Positions 39,846 to 49,371 of a stretch of DNA of 64,000 bases are shown here, piece after piece. The notes under the pieces are model-generated. The model saw only the letters and a program-made list of their open reading frames with translations, ran no database searches and had not been told where the DNA came from. The stretch spans positions 1 through 64,000 of the forward strand of contig JAMBEQ010000266.1 in the NCBI GenBank assembly GCA_024506175.1. Reading direction: 5' to 3'. The stretch's first letter is position 1. Each line of letters opens with the position of its first letter. Position numbers and translations under genes: made by a program. Source of the stretch: Methylocystis sp. (lineage in GTDB: Bacteria > Pseudomonadota > Alphaproteobacteria > Rhizobiales > Beijerinckiaceae).

Positions 39846-40168
39846 CCCACGACCGAGACGGGCATCCGTTCGACTGCGAAGTCTTGCGGGTCGTGCGGCG
39901 GCTCACGAAGAGCAGGCAGACGACCCGCATCGACTACGGGAGCGAGAGCGACTGGATCGATCTCCTCTCTCCGTTCCTCACCCCGCGCGCGACCATGCTC
40001 ACCGACGAGGAGTGCGAGAAGCTCCGGCGCTCGCAGTTCGCCTACCTCGCGCGGTACGCACCGGGCGCGCGCGTGGGCGAGCACACGTCCGTTTACGAGC
40101 TTCGCGCGTGGGTCGCGTCGGTCAGTGATATCGTGCGTGAAGAGCAGGCAACAGCGGAAGGCGGGTAG
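39812..40168 (+). CDS. Tail assembly chaperone, frameshift extension
   Basis: 118-residue extension read in the -1 frame after the slippery site, giving a ~301-aa fusion with the 39264 product. LTKSRQTTRIDYGSESDWIDLLSPFLTPRATM..DEECEKLRRSQFAYL is a good helical domain, absent from the short product. Matches the lambda G-GT logic. No separate start codon with a ribosome-binding site is needed. Confidence 0.75.
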   Translation, partial: QESRRVQARGLAHDRDGHPFDCEVLRVVRRLTKSRQTTRIDYGSESDWIDLLSPFLTPRATMLTDEECEKLRRSQFAYLARYAPGARVGEHTSVYELRAWVASVSDIVREEQATAEGG

Positions 40169-40171
40169 CAC

Positions 40172-41998
40172 GTGGCGAACGACAACGAAGTGAGGATCTC
40201 GCTCGTCGTCGACGACAAGTCGAGCGAGACGCTCAACAAGGTCAAGCACGGGCTCGAAGAGGTCGCGAAGGGGCACGAGCACGCGAGCCACGAAGCAGCC
40301 GAGCACGCCAAGCACGCCGCGGAGGCGCACGGCGGCGGCGAGCACGGCGAGGGCTTCTTCGGCACGCTCAAGCATCACCTCATGGCGGGCATCGGCATGG
40401 GCGTCGGCGCGAAGCTCGCCGAAGGCATCGCCGAAGGGATTCACGAGATCCCACACATGCTCGTCGAGAGCTTCGACGAGGGCGTCAAGGCGATCGAGGC
40501 TCAGCGGTCGATCGCCGGCACGCTCACGCTCTCGGGCGCGAAGGGCTCCTACGATCAGGTGCTCGACGACGCGAAGCTCTACAAGGAGAGCCTGCAGGAC
40601 ATCGCCATCGAGAGCGGCAACACCGAAGACACGCTCCGCGGCGTCTTCGAGGGCATCGCGGCGCGCTCGAACAAGTCGAGCGTCGAGGTCGAAGAGCTGA
40701 CGGAGAAGATCGCCTACGCGGGCAAGGCGATCCGCGGCGGGCCCGAGGCGATCTCGCAGGGCTTCGAGATGCTCACGATGGGCGTCGTGCGCGCGCGAAA
40801 CCCGATCGTGCAGATGATCACGCAGGCGCATCTGCTCGAAGGCAACGCGAAGGCGGTCGCGAAGCAGATGATGAAGATGACCCCCGAGGAGCAGATCAAG
40901 CTCGGGGAAAAAGCCATCACGTCGATGGCCGACAAGATGAAGGACGTGACGCCGACGTTCACGCAGCTCAAGCAGAGCTTCGAGGGCATGAAGGAGTTCG
41001 CGTTCGAGTCGCTCGGCGAGCCGCTCGTCGAAGAGGTCGTGCCGCACCTGAACGACCTCAAGAAGTATCTCCTGCTCCACAAGAACGAGATCGCCGCGTA
41101 CGCGCATCAAGTCGCCGAGTCGATGATCGAGTACGGCAAGGAAGCCGTCAGCTACCTCACCGAGCTGAAGGACATCGCGAGCGGCTCGAAGATGCCGAGC
41201 CCCGAAGAGCTGGATCTCACCAAGCCCGGCGACGTCGTGAAGGGAGCGACGGCGTTCTTCAAGGAGGGACTCGACGGGCTCTCGATGGCGATGCGCGACA
41301 CGAAGACGGCGATGCTCGCGCAGTGGGGCCCGACCTCGACGATCGGCGGCGCCATCTTCGAGGGCAAGCGGCAGGTCGACGTCAACGCGGCGACCGAGAA
41401 CGCGAAGTACGCCTACGACCCGCAGTTCGCGAAGGCGACGCAGGAGAACCTCGACGCGTGGAAGCGTTGGAACGACTACCTCGTCGCGAACGGCGGGCAC
41501 ATCAGCGCGGAGCAGCAGAAGGCGTTCGACGACGTGCAGGCGCAGTTCATCGCGGCCGAGCAGATGGGCCAGAACCTCGCCGACCAGGCGAGCAAGGGCA
41601 ACGTCGAGAACCTCGCGATGGCGTACAACGAGGCCGCGAAGAAGCACAACATGGGGCTTCAGCAGTACATCACGCACCTCATCGGCGGATCCGAGGAGCT
41701 AGAGAAGAAGCTCGTCGAGAGCGGGATGAACATCGAGGGCGGCTACAGCGAGTTCATCCGCATCATGAAGGCGAGCGGCTTCGGCGAGCAGGCCGACAAG
41801 CTCGCCAAGATGAAGAAGGAGTCGGGCGCGAAGGAGAGCGCGCCCGTCACGAACTTCAACGGCGGGCAGACGTTCCAGATCAAGCAGGACTTCCGCGACC
41901 AGGATCCGGACCGCATCGCGGTGCTCTTCCGGCAGGACATCCTCAAGGCCGCGAAGAGCCGCGTGCAGAGCAACCGCGCGACCGTTTTCGGCTTCTAG
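40172..41998 (+). CDS. Tape measure protein
   Basis: 608 aa, GTG start right after the chaperone. Long helical protein with a hydrophobic patch at residues ~69-89 (LMAGIGMGVGAKLAEGIAEGI) and repeated helices. The C-terminus (NFNGGQTFQIKQDFRDQDPDRIAVLFRQDI) is a motif shared by many tape measures. About 610 residues would predict a tail of roughly 90 nm by the usual 0.15 nm per residue rule. Fits the chaperone-tape measure order. Confidence 0.8.
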   Translation: MANDNEVRISLVVDDKSSETLNKVKHGLEEVAKGHEHASHEAAEHAKHAAEAHGGGEHGEGFFGTLKHHLMAGIGMGVGAKLAEGIAEGIHEIPHMLVESFDEGVKAIEAQRSIAGTLTLSGAKGSYDQVLDDAKLYKESLQDIAIESGNTEDTLRGVFEGIAARSNKSSVEVEELTEKIAYAGKAIRGGPEAISQGFEMLTMGVVRARNPIVQMITQAHLLEGNAKAVAKQMMKMTPEEQIKLGEKAITSMADKMKDVTPTFTQLKQSFEGMKEFAFESLGEPLVEEVVPHLNDLKKYLLLHKNEIAAYAHQVAESMIEYGKEAVSYLTELKDIASGSKMPSPEELDLTKPGDVVKGATAFFKEGLDGLSMAMRDTKTAMLAQWGPTSTIGGAIFEGKRQVDVNAATENAKYAYDPQFAKATQENLDAWKRWNDYLVANGGHISAEQQKAFDDVQAQFIAAEQMGQNLADQASKGNVENLAMAYNEAAKKHNMGLQQYITHLIGGSEELEKKLVESGMNIEGGYSEFIRIMKASGFGEQADKLAKMKKESGAKESAPVTNFNGGQTFQIKQDFRDQDPDRIAVLFRQDILKAAKSRVQSNRATVFGF

Positions 41999-42062
41999 TG
42001 GACGCGCACCTAGCTCGGGTGCGATATTCCTTCTCGTCTCACCCCACCGAAGGAGCGACGTG

Positions 42063-42317
42063 ATGGCTTTCCCCCCGAAGAACCCGAAGGACGCGCGCGC
42101 TGCGATGGCGAGCGAGATGAGCGCGTCCGGATCGAGCGAGTCCGAGAGCGAGTCGAGCGCGTCGCCGGAGCCGAGCGCCTCGGGCACGTCGGAGAGCGAG
42201 AGCGAGTCGAGCGCGTCGGCATCGGGAGCGTCGGCGAGCCCGAGCCCGCCTCCGCCGAAGAAGAAGGGCGCGTCGCCGAACCCGCTGCAGGAGTGGGCGA
42301 AGGCGTACAAGAAGTAA
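42063..42317 (+). CDS. Ser/Glu-rich low-complexity protein, 84 aa
   Basis: A repetitive acidic segment (SESESESSASPEPSASG twice, then SPSPPPPKKKG) probably forms a disordered linker; ATG 42063 is adjacent to an alternative GTG at 42060. GGAGCG precedes it. It sits between tape measure and the baseplate LysM-like gene. Possibly a baseplate or tail-tip flexible factor. Confidence 0.55.
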   Translation: MAFPPKNPKDARAAMASEMSASGSSESESESSASPEPSASGTSESESESSASASGASASPSPPPPKKKGASPNPLQEWAKAYKK

Positions 42318-42326
42318 CGGGGCCCC

Positions 42327-43637
42327 ATGCCGGTCAGCGGACTGAGCGGCGCGGGCTCGCTCGAAGCGCAGCTCCGCTACAGCTCGACGATCACGATCGA
42401 GGAGCTGACCGGCACGGGCGAGGGCCAGCCGCGCAAGATGATTCTGCGCGGGCCTTCGATGCCGTTCATGGGCGCCGAGTGGGGCGCGGGCAACAACGTC
42501 GTCACGACGTTCTACCCGGGCAATCCGGTCGGCTCGCAGCAGATGCTCGGGCCGAAGGAGATGCCGTCGAACTGGCAGGGTGAGTGGAACCGCACGCTGC
42601 TCGGCAAGACGCCCGTGCAGTTCACCGACGAGACGGGCACCGACTTCCTCATCACGCGCCCCGACCTCGTCTGGGACGTGCTCGAAGACATCTTCCGACG
42701 CGGCGCGCTCCTCCGCGTGACGTGGTCGACGCACGGCGCGGAGCTGGTCGGCGACTTCGATCAGACGCTTCGCGTGATCAACAGCGACCGCGTGCGCGAG
42801 GGACGCGCGAAGGAGTGGAAGTTCAACCCGGACCGCCACACGGACATCAAGTGGCAGGTGAGCTTCGACTGGCTTTCGCGCGGCGGCGAGCAGATGCGCA
42901 TCGCCGACGTGCGCGAGGATAGCGACCTCGCGGCGAGCGCGAACACGCTCGCGAACTCGATCGCGCTGACGAGCTTCCTCGCCGAGCTGAAAGCGAAGAG
43001 CATCATCTCCGACGTGCGGCTCTCGGCGACGCACATCACGCTCGGGCAGCTCGAAGCGCTCGCGGACGCGCCGAACCTCGCCGTCACGCAGCTCACGCGC
43101 GACCTGCAAGCGTCGGTCAACGACGTCAAGCGCGTCGCCGACCTCGGGCAGAAGATCGGCAACATCCCCGACGACGTGCGCCGCACGATCGTCGACTTCG
43201 CGCGCAACACGCAGGCGATCTGCAAGCAGTACGAGGGAAGCACGACGCGCACGCCGAGCGAGGCGATGAGCAAGGACATGAAGGTCAGCTCGGTGATGCG
43301 CGCGTGGGGCTACAGCTCCCGTATCACCGACAGCGTGCGCATCAACGCGCGTGAGGCGCAGGCGATCGTCGACAAGAACAAGCGCGCCGTCGTCGACGCG
43401 GCTGGGCAGGGCAAGGTCGTCGCACGCGACACGTCGAGCACGCGCGCGGGCGAGGTCATCGCGACCTACGTGACGAAGGCGGGTGACACCCCGCAGTTCG
43501 TCTCGATGAAGTTCTACGGCACGCCGGACAACGCGATCGACATCCTCTTCATGAACCGTCTGCCGTGGCACACGCCCGTCTTCCCGATGGGCAGCGTGCT
43601 CATCATCCCGAAGCCGTCGACGACGCGCACCCCGTGA
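42327..43637 (+). CDS. Baseplate protein with C-terminal LysM-like domain
   Basis: 436 aa. The last ~50 residues (EVIATYVTKAGDTPQFVSMKFYGTPDNAIDILFMNRLP then FPMGSVLIIPKP) look like a LysM/peptidoglycan-binding domain, as in gp53-like or tail-hub proteins of myophages. The N-terminal ~330 residues are unknown. First gene of the baseplate module. Confidence 0.65.
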   Translation: MPVSGLSGAGSLEAQLRYSSTITIEELTGTGEGQPRKMILRGPSMPFMGAEWGAGNNVVTTFYPGNPVGSQQMLGPKEMPSNWQGEWNRTLLGKTPVQFTDETGTDFLITRPDLVWDVLEDIFRRGALLRVTWSTHGAELVGDFDQTLRVINSDRVREGRAKEWKFNPDRHTDIKWQVSFDWLSRGGEQMRIADVREDSDLAASANTLANSIALTSFLAELKAKSIISDVRLSATHITLGQLEALADAPNLAVTQLTRDLQASVNDVKRVADLGQKIGNIPDDVRRTIVDFARNTQAICKQYEGSTTRTPSEAMSKDMKVSSVMRAWGYSSRITDSVRINAREAQAIVDKNKRAVVDAAGQGKVVARDTSSTRAGEVIATYVTKAGDTPQFVSMKFYGTPDNAIDILFMNRLPWHTPVFPMGSVLIIPKPSTTRTP

Positions 43638-43645
43638 AGGTGGGT

Positions 43646-43651
43646 TAGGAT
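43646..43651 (+). promoter_or_regulatory. -10-like box, leaderless geometry
   Basis: TAggaT with 10 nt from TA to GTG 43658; no Shine-Dalgarno. Confidence 0.4.
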
Positions 43652-43657
43652 TCGGAC

Positions 43658-45511
43658 GTGCCGTCCTTCAACGACAGCCGCCCGAGCGCGAAGGTGCGGC
43701 TCCGCATCGTGCTCGAAGAGTTCGCGAACCCGTTCAAGAACACCCCGAGCAAGACGCCGCAGAAGCCGTCGACGCTCCTCAAGGGCGTCAAGGACGATCG
43801 CGACACGCTCACCTACGTGCCCGACCCGGACGCGCCCGCGGGCACGACGCGCTTCCTTCTCGTCGACAAGAACCTCGCGCACACGGGCGGCAGCTTTCAG
43901 CAGAAGACGGACAGCAAGGGGCTCACGCACGAGATCCCGGGCATCATGCCCGTCGAGGCGACGTGGAAGCAGGCGGGCATCCGCGCGGCCGACACGGCGA
44001 GCATCAAGATCAAGTGGATCGACTTCCCGATCGATCCGCGCGTCGTGCGCGCGTGCGCCGTCGAGCTTTACATCGGAGCGGTGCAGGCCGAGGACTACTC
44101 ACGAGGCATCGGCGGCGAGATGCGGCTCGACCAGGCGGGCAACAGCTCCGGCGAGCCGATGAACGTCGTGCCCGACACGTACTTCGACGACAAGGGCAAG
44201 CAGCGCTCGAACCTGCGCTTTCAAGGCTGGGTCGACGAGTGGGATCTCGACCTCAGCGAGAACGGCGAGCCGCTCGTCGTCATGCAGTGCCGAGACAACA
44301 CGCAGCTCCTCATCAAGCAGGAAGCTCCGGCGAAGCTCGTCGCGAGCGCGGTGAACGACGACGTCGCGATCGACGAGGCGATCGCGGGCTACCTGCAGCA
44401 CTTCCCGCAGATGGAAGGTCTATCGGTCGAATACCGCCCGACGACGACCGACCGCGCCGACGTCCCGCGGCTGAAGAAGGTGCTCGCGAAGACGGCGTAC
44501 GTTCCGCAGCTCGGGCCGCAGCAGAGCAAGGGCGGCGGTGCGGGCGAGAAGATGAGCGTTTGGGACTACCTCACCGACGTCTGCGGATCGATCGGGCACA
44601 CGATCCGCGTCGAGGGCACGCTCATCGTCATCCAGAAGGCGTCGACGCTGCTCCGCGGCGATGCGCAGCCGCGTCCCGACGATCCCTACGTCGCGCGCAC
44701 GACGGAGGACGGCGGGCAGTTTCCGATCCGCGCGATGATCTACGGTCGGAATCTTTCCGAGCTGAAGATGAAGCGCGAGTACAACAAGAAGGAGCCGAGC
44801 AACATCGAGGTGCGCTGCTACGACCCACACCGCAAGACGGTGCTCGTCGTCAGGAGCCCGAAGGATCTCGGGCAGCGCATCGAGCAGCATCTTCCCGGCG
44901 ACAAGAGCGAGAACAAGTGGACGGTGCTCCGCGTCTCGGGCATCCGCGACAAGGAGGTGCTGCAGAGCATCGCCGACGAGGCGTTCGAGCAGCTCGGGCG
45001 CGGCGAGTTCACCGCCTCGATGAAGACGAAAGAACTCTGGTCGTGGGGCGGCAACGACGCCGATCCCGATCTGCTCGACGCCAAGCCCGGCGACTCGATC
45101 GAGATCCTGCTCAACCGCGACACCGATTACGCGACGATGAACAACATCGAGCGCTCGCTCACACTGCAGGGCGAGAACGCGCTTCTGCTCCGCCGGCTCG
45201 GCTTCGATCCTGACTTCGCGAACGCGGTCGCGAAGGCGTACGCGGACTCGGGCTTCCAGCGTGCGTTTCGACTGCGCGACATGCAGGTCGAGTTCAACGA
45301 GAGCGGCATCACGATCTCGCTCTCGTGTCAGAACTACATCACGGCGCGCATCGAGAAGAACCCGCCGAAGGACGAGACCGAACTCGACAAGACGCCCGAC
45401 GCTCCGACGCCGAACGCGCAGACGGCACCGGGCGGAAAGCGCGTGCCTCCGAACCAAGCGTTTCTCGATCAGATCGCGGCCGAGAACGCGAAGCTCGACG
45501 GGGGCACGTGA
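43658..45511 (+). CDS. Baseplate hub protein (gpD-like)
   Basis: 617 aa, GTG start. Central beta-rich regions (TASIKIKWIDFPIDPRVVRACAVELYIG, GWVDEWDLDLSENGEPLVVMQCRDNTQLLI) and IEVRCYDPHRKTVLVV match the two barrel domains of Mu gpD / T4 gp27-type hubs. Located before the spike gene as expected. Function inferred from order and pattern. Confidence 0.65.
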   Translation: MPSFNDSRPSAKVRLRIVLEEFANPFKNTPSKTPQKPSTLLKGVKDDRDTLTYVPDPDAPAGTTRFLLVDKNLAHTGGSFQQKTDSKGLTHEIPGIMPVEATWKQAGIRAADTASIKIKWIDFPIDPRVVRACAVELYIGAVQAEDYSRGIGGEMRLDQAGNSSGEPMNVVPDTYFDDKGKQRSNLRFQGWVDEWDLDLSENGEPLVVMQCRDNTQLLIKQEAPAKLVASAVNDDVAIDEAIAGYLQHFPQMEGLSVEYRPTTTDRADVPRLKKVLAKTAYVPQLGPQQSKGGGAGEKMSVWDYLTDVCGSIGHTIRVEGTLIVIQKASTLLRGDAQPRPDDPYVARTTEDGGQFPIRAMIYGRNLSELKMKREYNKKEPSNIEVRCYDPHRKTVLVVRSPKDLGQRIEQHLPGDKSENKWTVLRVSGIRDKEVLQSIADEAFEQLGRGEFTASMKTKELWSWGGNDADPDLLDAKPGDSIEILLNRDTDYATMNNIERSLTLQGENALLLRRLGFDPDFANAVAKAYADSGFQRAFRLRDMQVEFNESGITISLSCQNYITARIEKNPPKDETELDKTPDAPTPNAQTAPGGKRVPPNQAFLDQIAAENAKLDGGT

Positions 45512-46551
45512 TGGATCAGGTGACGATGGGCGCCGCGTTCGCGGGGCCCGGACAAGACACGCGGCAGTGGGTGAGCTACGGCATCGTCGCGCCGGGCAAC
45601 GAGAGCGTCATCTTCACCGACGACACGGGCAACGTGCTGCCGACCGGGCCGCTCGTGATCGTCAACCTCGAACCGAGCGGCATCACCGTACCGTGCCGCG
45701 TCTCGGCAGCGACGGCGGGAAACCAGGAAGGCGAGTGGCTCCCGTTCCTGCCCGGCGACGAGGTGCTCGTCGTCATCCCCGAAGGCGACGAGCGCGCGGG
45801 CTGCGTGATCATCGGGCGGCTCAACCAGGACATCGACAAGTTCCCGCTGCTCGTCGCGGGGCAAGACGTCACGAAGAACAACTTCGGCTTCAAGCGGCTG
45901 CGCACGCCGTACATCATCGAGACGGCGTCGAGCTTCATGATCCGGAGCGCCATCACGGGCGCCGGCATCACGATCGACCCGACCGGGAACTGCTTCTTCA
46001 ACAGCGGCGACGGGCATCAGCTCGTGATGCACGCGAGCTTCATGAAGTTCGCCGACAAGAGCGGCGACAACTTCCTGCAGGTCGATCCGAGCGCGAGCGA
46101 GGTGCTGCTTCAAGCAGCGGGCACGACGCAGCTCAACCTCGGCAAGAGCGCGTCGAGCTTCTTCACGATGGGCACGTTCGACATCGGCACGGGCGGCGCG
46201 GCGGGCGGCGGTCATGCGGTCACCGCCGAGCAGGTCTTCGCGATCCTCGCCAACTTCTGCGTTTTCTTGAACACGTCGGGCGGCGTCGCGTCGCTCTCGG
46301 GCATCCTCGCGAGCGCGAGCGCGTTCGACGCGGTCTACTCGGCGTGGATTCAGCAGATGAGCGTTCCGCTCTCGCCGTTCCTTCCGGTGCCCGGTGCGCC
46401 CGCTCCGGGCTCGCTCTTCGTGCAGTGCCCGCTCACGTTCAGTCCCATCGGCGCGATCAACACCGGCATGCTCGAACTCTCGCTCATCCCGCCCGATCCG
46501 ACCGGCGCGGCGCCGATGCCGGGCATCGGTCGACCCAATCTGACTTTTTAG
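45511..46551 (+). CDS. Baseplate spike / OB-fold puncturing protein
   Basis: 346 aa. An OB-like N-terminal domain (GPLVIVNLEPSGITVPCRVSAATAG...WLPFLPGDEVLVVIPEGDERAGCVIIGRLNQ) is followed by a beta-helix-like region (GAGITIDPTGNCFFNSGDGH) and a C-terminal tip. TGATG coupling to the hub. Typical gpV/gp5 layout without the lysozyme domain. Confidence 0.7.
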   Translation: MDQVTMGAAFAGPGQDTRQWVSYGIVAPGNESVIFTDDTGNVLPTGPLVIVNLEPSGITVPCRVSAATAGNQEGEWLPFLPGDEVLVVIPEGDERAGCVIIGRLNQDIDKFPLLVAGQDVTKNNFGFKRLRTPYIIETASSFMIRSAITGAGITIDPTGNCFFNSGDGHQLVMHASFMKFADKSGDNFLQVDPSASEVLLQAAGTTQLNLGKSASSFFTMGTFDIGTGGAAGGGHAVTAEQVFAILANFCVFLNTSGGVASLSGILASASAFDAVYSAWIQQMSVPLSPFLPVPGAPAPGSLFVQCPLTFSPIGAINTGMLELSLIPPDPTGAAPMPGIGRPNLTF

Positions 46552-46566
46552 AGCGATGCTTGCCGG

Positions 46567-47001
46567 ATGCAGTTCGGCGACGCACATCTTCCACCGCGAT
46601 TCTGGAAGAAGGTTCGACTCGGCTCGGATGGGTTTCATTCGCAGACGGGCGAGAACCTCGGTCCGTGTTGGCTTTGGATCGCGGCGCGCTTCGATGCAGG
46701 ATACGGCCAGTTCGATCGTGGGTTGCTTGCGCATCACTTCACGAAAGGAAGGCCACCGCGAGGGATGGTGACGGACCACCTCTGTCGCGTTCGGCACTGC
46801 GTGAACCCGAAGCACCTCGAACACGTGACGCAGAAGACGAACGCGCGACGTGGAAACGGCGGCGCGATGTGGCGAGCGAGGACGCAATGTCCGCACGGGC
46901 ACGCGTACACGCTGCAGAACACTCGCATCTACAAGGGTCGCCGCTTCTGTCGCGAATGCGATCGACGGAAGAGCCTTCGGCGACGTCGCGCGATGAGATA
47001 G
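46567..47001 (+). CDS. HNH homing-type endonuclease
   Basis: 144 aa. TDHLCRVRHCVNPKHLEHV (D70, H71, N80, H83) is the HNH/N motif; a C-terminal zinc hook (CPHGHAY, FCRECDRR) resembles free-standing HNH homing enzymes. It is wedged between spike and the next baseplate gene and lacks a ribosome-binding site, so it looks like an inserted selfish gene. Could nick phage DNA to spread the locus. Confidence 0.8.
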   Translation: MQFGDAHLPPRFWKKVRLGSDGFHSQTGENLGPCWLWIAARFDAGYGQFDRGLLAHHFTKGRPPRGMVTDHLCRVRHCVNPKHLEHVTQKTNARRGNGGAMWRARTQCPHGHAYTLQNTRIYKGRRFCRECDRRKSLRRRRAMR

Positions 47002-47004
47002 ACT
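46999..47004 (+). promoter_or_regulatory. -10-like box overlapping the HNH stop
   Basis: TAGACT, TA then 10 nt (gactctcggc) to ATG 47011; TTCGGC lies 17 nt upstream as a possible -35. One of the clearest cases. Confidence 0.5.
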
Positions 47005-47010
47005 CTCGGC

Positions 47011-47322
47011 ATGGCAGTCGATCCGAAGTGCCTCGCGCCGAGCGTCGACTTCGGCAAGATCGGCGAGGGAGCTGTCGCCGCGAGCATCTGCGGCTTCTCG
47101 CTCAAGATCCCGCGCATCCCGATCCCGCCAGTTTCGATCGCGCTGCCGGACATTACCGCGCTCCTGCCGAAGCTGCCGATCCCGAAGCTCTCCTTCGCGC
47201 TCACGTGCGATCTCAACAATCCCATCGACATCACGGCGAGCATCCCGTTCGGCGGCGGTCGCATCGCGTGCGTCGACCCGACGAACGATCCCGATGAGCA
47301 GCAGTTCGCGGAGGCCGCGTGA
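47011..47322 (+). CDS. Small baseplate protein, 103 aa
   Basis: Pro/Ile-rich (IPRIPIPPVSIALPDITALLPKLPIPKLSFALTC) with two Cys pairs. The Pro-Ile repeat may form an extended tip or spike. Sits between the HNH gene and the gp25-like gene; its stop overlaps the next GTG. Not identified. Confidence 0.55.
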   Translation: MAVDPKCLAPSVDFGKIGEGAVAASICGFSLKIPRIPIPPVSIALPDITALLPKLPIPKLSFALTCDLNNPIDITASIPFGGGRIACVDPTNDPDEQQFAEAA

Positions 47323-48224
47323 CGAGCCCGGGCGCGTGGGGCAGTGGGCGGTGGGGCGCGGGACCGTGGGGCGGTGGCGTCGGCGCGCTCCTCACGCTCA
47401 CGAGCGCGCTCGCGGTGCGCGAGAACGTCGTCAGGCTCTTCTTCTCGCAGCCCGTCTACTTTTCGAGCGTGCTCGATCCGCCGGACGCCTCGAACATCGT
47501 CCATTACACGATCGATCCCGTCGACGGTTCGACCGACCAGCTCGGACAGCCCGCGCGCCCCGTGAACGTGATCTTCGCGCAGCTCCCGAACGCCGCGTCG
47601 AGTCCGCCCGTCGACCCGGGCGCGGTCGGCACTGCGATCGATCTCCTGCTCGATCGGCCGATGTCGAGCCTGCCGGCGAGCTACACGGTCAACGTCTTCG
47701 GGCTCATGAACGACAAGCAGACGACGTCGCTCGACCCGACGAGCGTGACGTTCCCTGCCGTCTACCGCGAGCTTTCTCCGCCGAGCCTCGAAACGGCGGC
47801 GCCGATGCGCGACATCGCGAATCCGCAGACACTCGCCGCGCTGAAAGAGGTCGCGCCCGACGTGCTCAACGCGATCGCGACGTTCGTGGTCGGCGACGAT
47901 GGCGACTACGCGTTCGATCAGGGCGTGACGAACCTGAAGAAGCGCGTCATCCGCCGCATCTTCACGAAGAAGGGCGGCTTCTTGCACCTGCCGAACTACG
48001 GCGTCGGCATCACGAGCTACGGCAAGAAGCTCGCGCGCCTCGACACCATCGGCAAGATCACGACCGACGCGCGAATCCAGATCCAGCGCGAGCCCGACGT
48101 CGCGAAGGCGCTCATCAGCTCGGACGTTCGGCGGACGGTGCCCGAGATGCTCCGCTTGCACATCGCGATCAAGCCGCGCGGCGCGCGCAGCCAGAAGTTC
48201 ACGGTCAACGTTCCGATCACCTAG
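47319..48224 (+). CDS. Baseplate wedge protein with gp25-like domain, 301 aa
   Basis: The N-terminal part has an Ig-like region; the C-terminal ~130 residues (DYAFDQGVTNLKKRVIRRIFTKKGG...NYGVGITSYGKKLARLD) have the gpW/gp25 wedge pattern. An N-terminal Gly/Trp stretch (GSGRWGAGPWGGG) is unusual. GTG start overlapping the previous stop. Positions before gpJ are as in Mu/P2. Confidence 0.65.
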   Translation: MTSPGAWGSGRWGAGPWGGGVGALLTLTSALAVRENVVRLFFSQPVYFSSVLDPPDASNIVHYTIDPVDGSTDQLGQPARPVNVIFAQLPNAASSPPVDPGAVGTAIDLLLDRPMSSLPASYTVNVFGLMNDKQTTSLDPTSVTFPAVYRELSPPSLETAAPMRDIANPQTLAALKEVAPDVLNAIATFVVGDDGDYAFDQGVTNLKKRVIRRIFTKKGGFLHLPNYGVGITSYGKKLARLDTIGKITTDARIQIQREPDVAKALISSDVRRTVPEMLRLHIAIKPRGARSQKFTVNVPIT

Positions 48225-48230
48225 CTGCTC

Positions 48231-48239
48231 TGATAGAAC
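48231..48239 (+). promoter_or_regulatory. Extended -10-like box
   Basis: TGaTAgaac, TA to ATG 48247 spacing 11 nt; possible -35 TTCCGA at 48211 (17-nt spacer). Confidence 0.45.
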
Positions 48240-48246
48240 GTAGGGC

Positions 48247-49371
48247 ATGGCGCTCGACCTTCCGACGCGACTCGACCTCTACGCGCTCGGGCGCGATTAC
48301 GTCATCCAGCGGGCGGCGAAGATCGACGCGGCGCAAGTCGACACCGAGGGATCCGACGTCAACCTCGTCGTCGGCGTCACGTCGGTCATGGCCGACCACA
48401 TCGTCAAGCAGCTCGGCTACCGCTTCGCCGCGCTGCTCCTCGACGGTGCGGAGAACGAGGATCTCGATCGACTCGTCTTCGACCGCTACCAGCTCGTGCG
48501 AAAGGGCGCGAGTCCCGCGCTCGGCAAGGTCACCATCTCGCGACCGGCGGCGACGTTCGCGAACGGCAGCGTTCCCATCGGCACGAAGCTGCAGACGCTA
48601 TCGAACGCCGAGTACATCACGACGTCGCTCGCGAGCTTCGGCGCGACCGATCTCGTCGTGCCGAACGTGAACGTGCGCGCGAGCGTGGCCGGCAAGGCGT
48701 CGCAGGTCGGCACCGGGCAGCTCCGGCGCTTTCAGCGTCCCGACCTCCTCTGGGATCCGACGCTCACGGTCACGAACCCCGCGCCGACCGCGCATGGCGA
48801 GGACCAGGAGAGCGACGACGATCTCAGGAATCGCGCGCGCACGTTCTGGAAGACGGCTCGGCGCGGCATCCTCGCGGCGATCGAGGCGGGCGCGCTCTCG
48901 GTCCCGGGCATCGTCAGCGCGCAGGCGGTCGAAGCGCTCACGCCGGGCGGGCAGCCCGCGCGCATCGTGCAGCTCTACGTCGCCGACTCGACGGGCATCG
49001 CAAGCGACGTGATCGTCAACCAGGTGAATGCCTCGCTCCTCGACTTCCGCGCGGGTGGCATCGCGGTCGTTCTGACGACGTCGCTGCCGACCATCGTGCA
49101 GGCGCAGCTCACGCTCCGCTTCCGCTCGAACGTCGACACGGTCTCGCTCACGCAGCAAGTCATCGCGGCGGTCGTCGAGTTCATCAACTCGATCCCGGTG
49201 AACGGCACGCTCTTCCTCTCGGACATCTACAGCGTGCTCCGTCGCTTCGTCGCGGACGGGCTCATCGTGAAGGACGACGCGGTCGTCGCTCCGGCGGGCG
49301 ACATCGTGCCGACGCCCGGGCAGACGCTCAGGACGACCCTCTCGAACGTGACGGCGAACGTCGTGGCGTGA
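48247..49371 (+). CDS. Baseplate wedge J protein
   Basis: 374 aa. The pattern ATFANGSVPIGTKLQTL, FWKTARRGILAAIEAGALSVPGIVSAQAVEAL, FRAGGIAVVLTTSLP and the final ~120 residues match baseplate J-like (P2 gpJ / Mu gp47) proteins. Likely pairs with the gpI-like gene at 50233. Its 3' end overlaps a minus-strand gene by 44 nt. Confidence 0.75.
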   Translation: MALDLPTRLDLYALGRDYVIQRAAKIDAAQVDTEGSDVNLVVGVTSVMADHIVKQLGYRFAALLLDGAENEDLDRLVFDRYQLVRKGASPALGKVTISRPAATFANGSVPIGTKLQTLSNAEYITTSLASFGATDLVVPNVNVRASVAGKASQVGTGQLRRFQRPDLLWDPTLTVTNPAPTAHGEDQESDDDLRNRARTFWKTARRGILAAIEAGALSVPGIVSAQAVEALTPGGQPARIVQLYVADSTGIASDVIVNQVNASLLDFRAGGIAVVLTTSLPTIVQAQLTLRFRSNVDTVSLTQQVIAAVVEFINSIPVNGTLFLSDIYSVLRRFVADGLIVKDDAVVAPAGDIVPTPGQTLRTTLSNVTANVVA

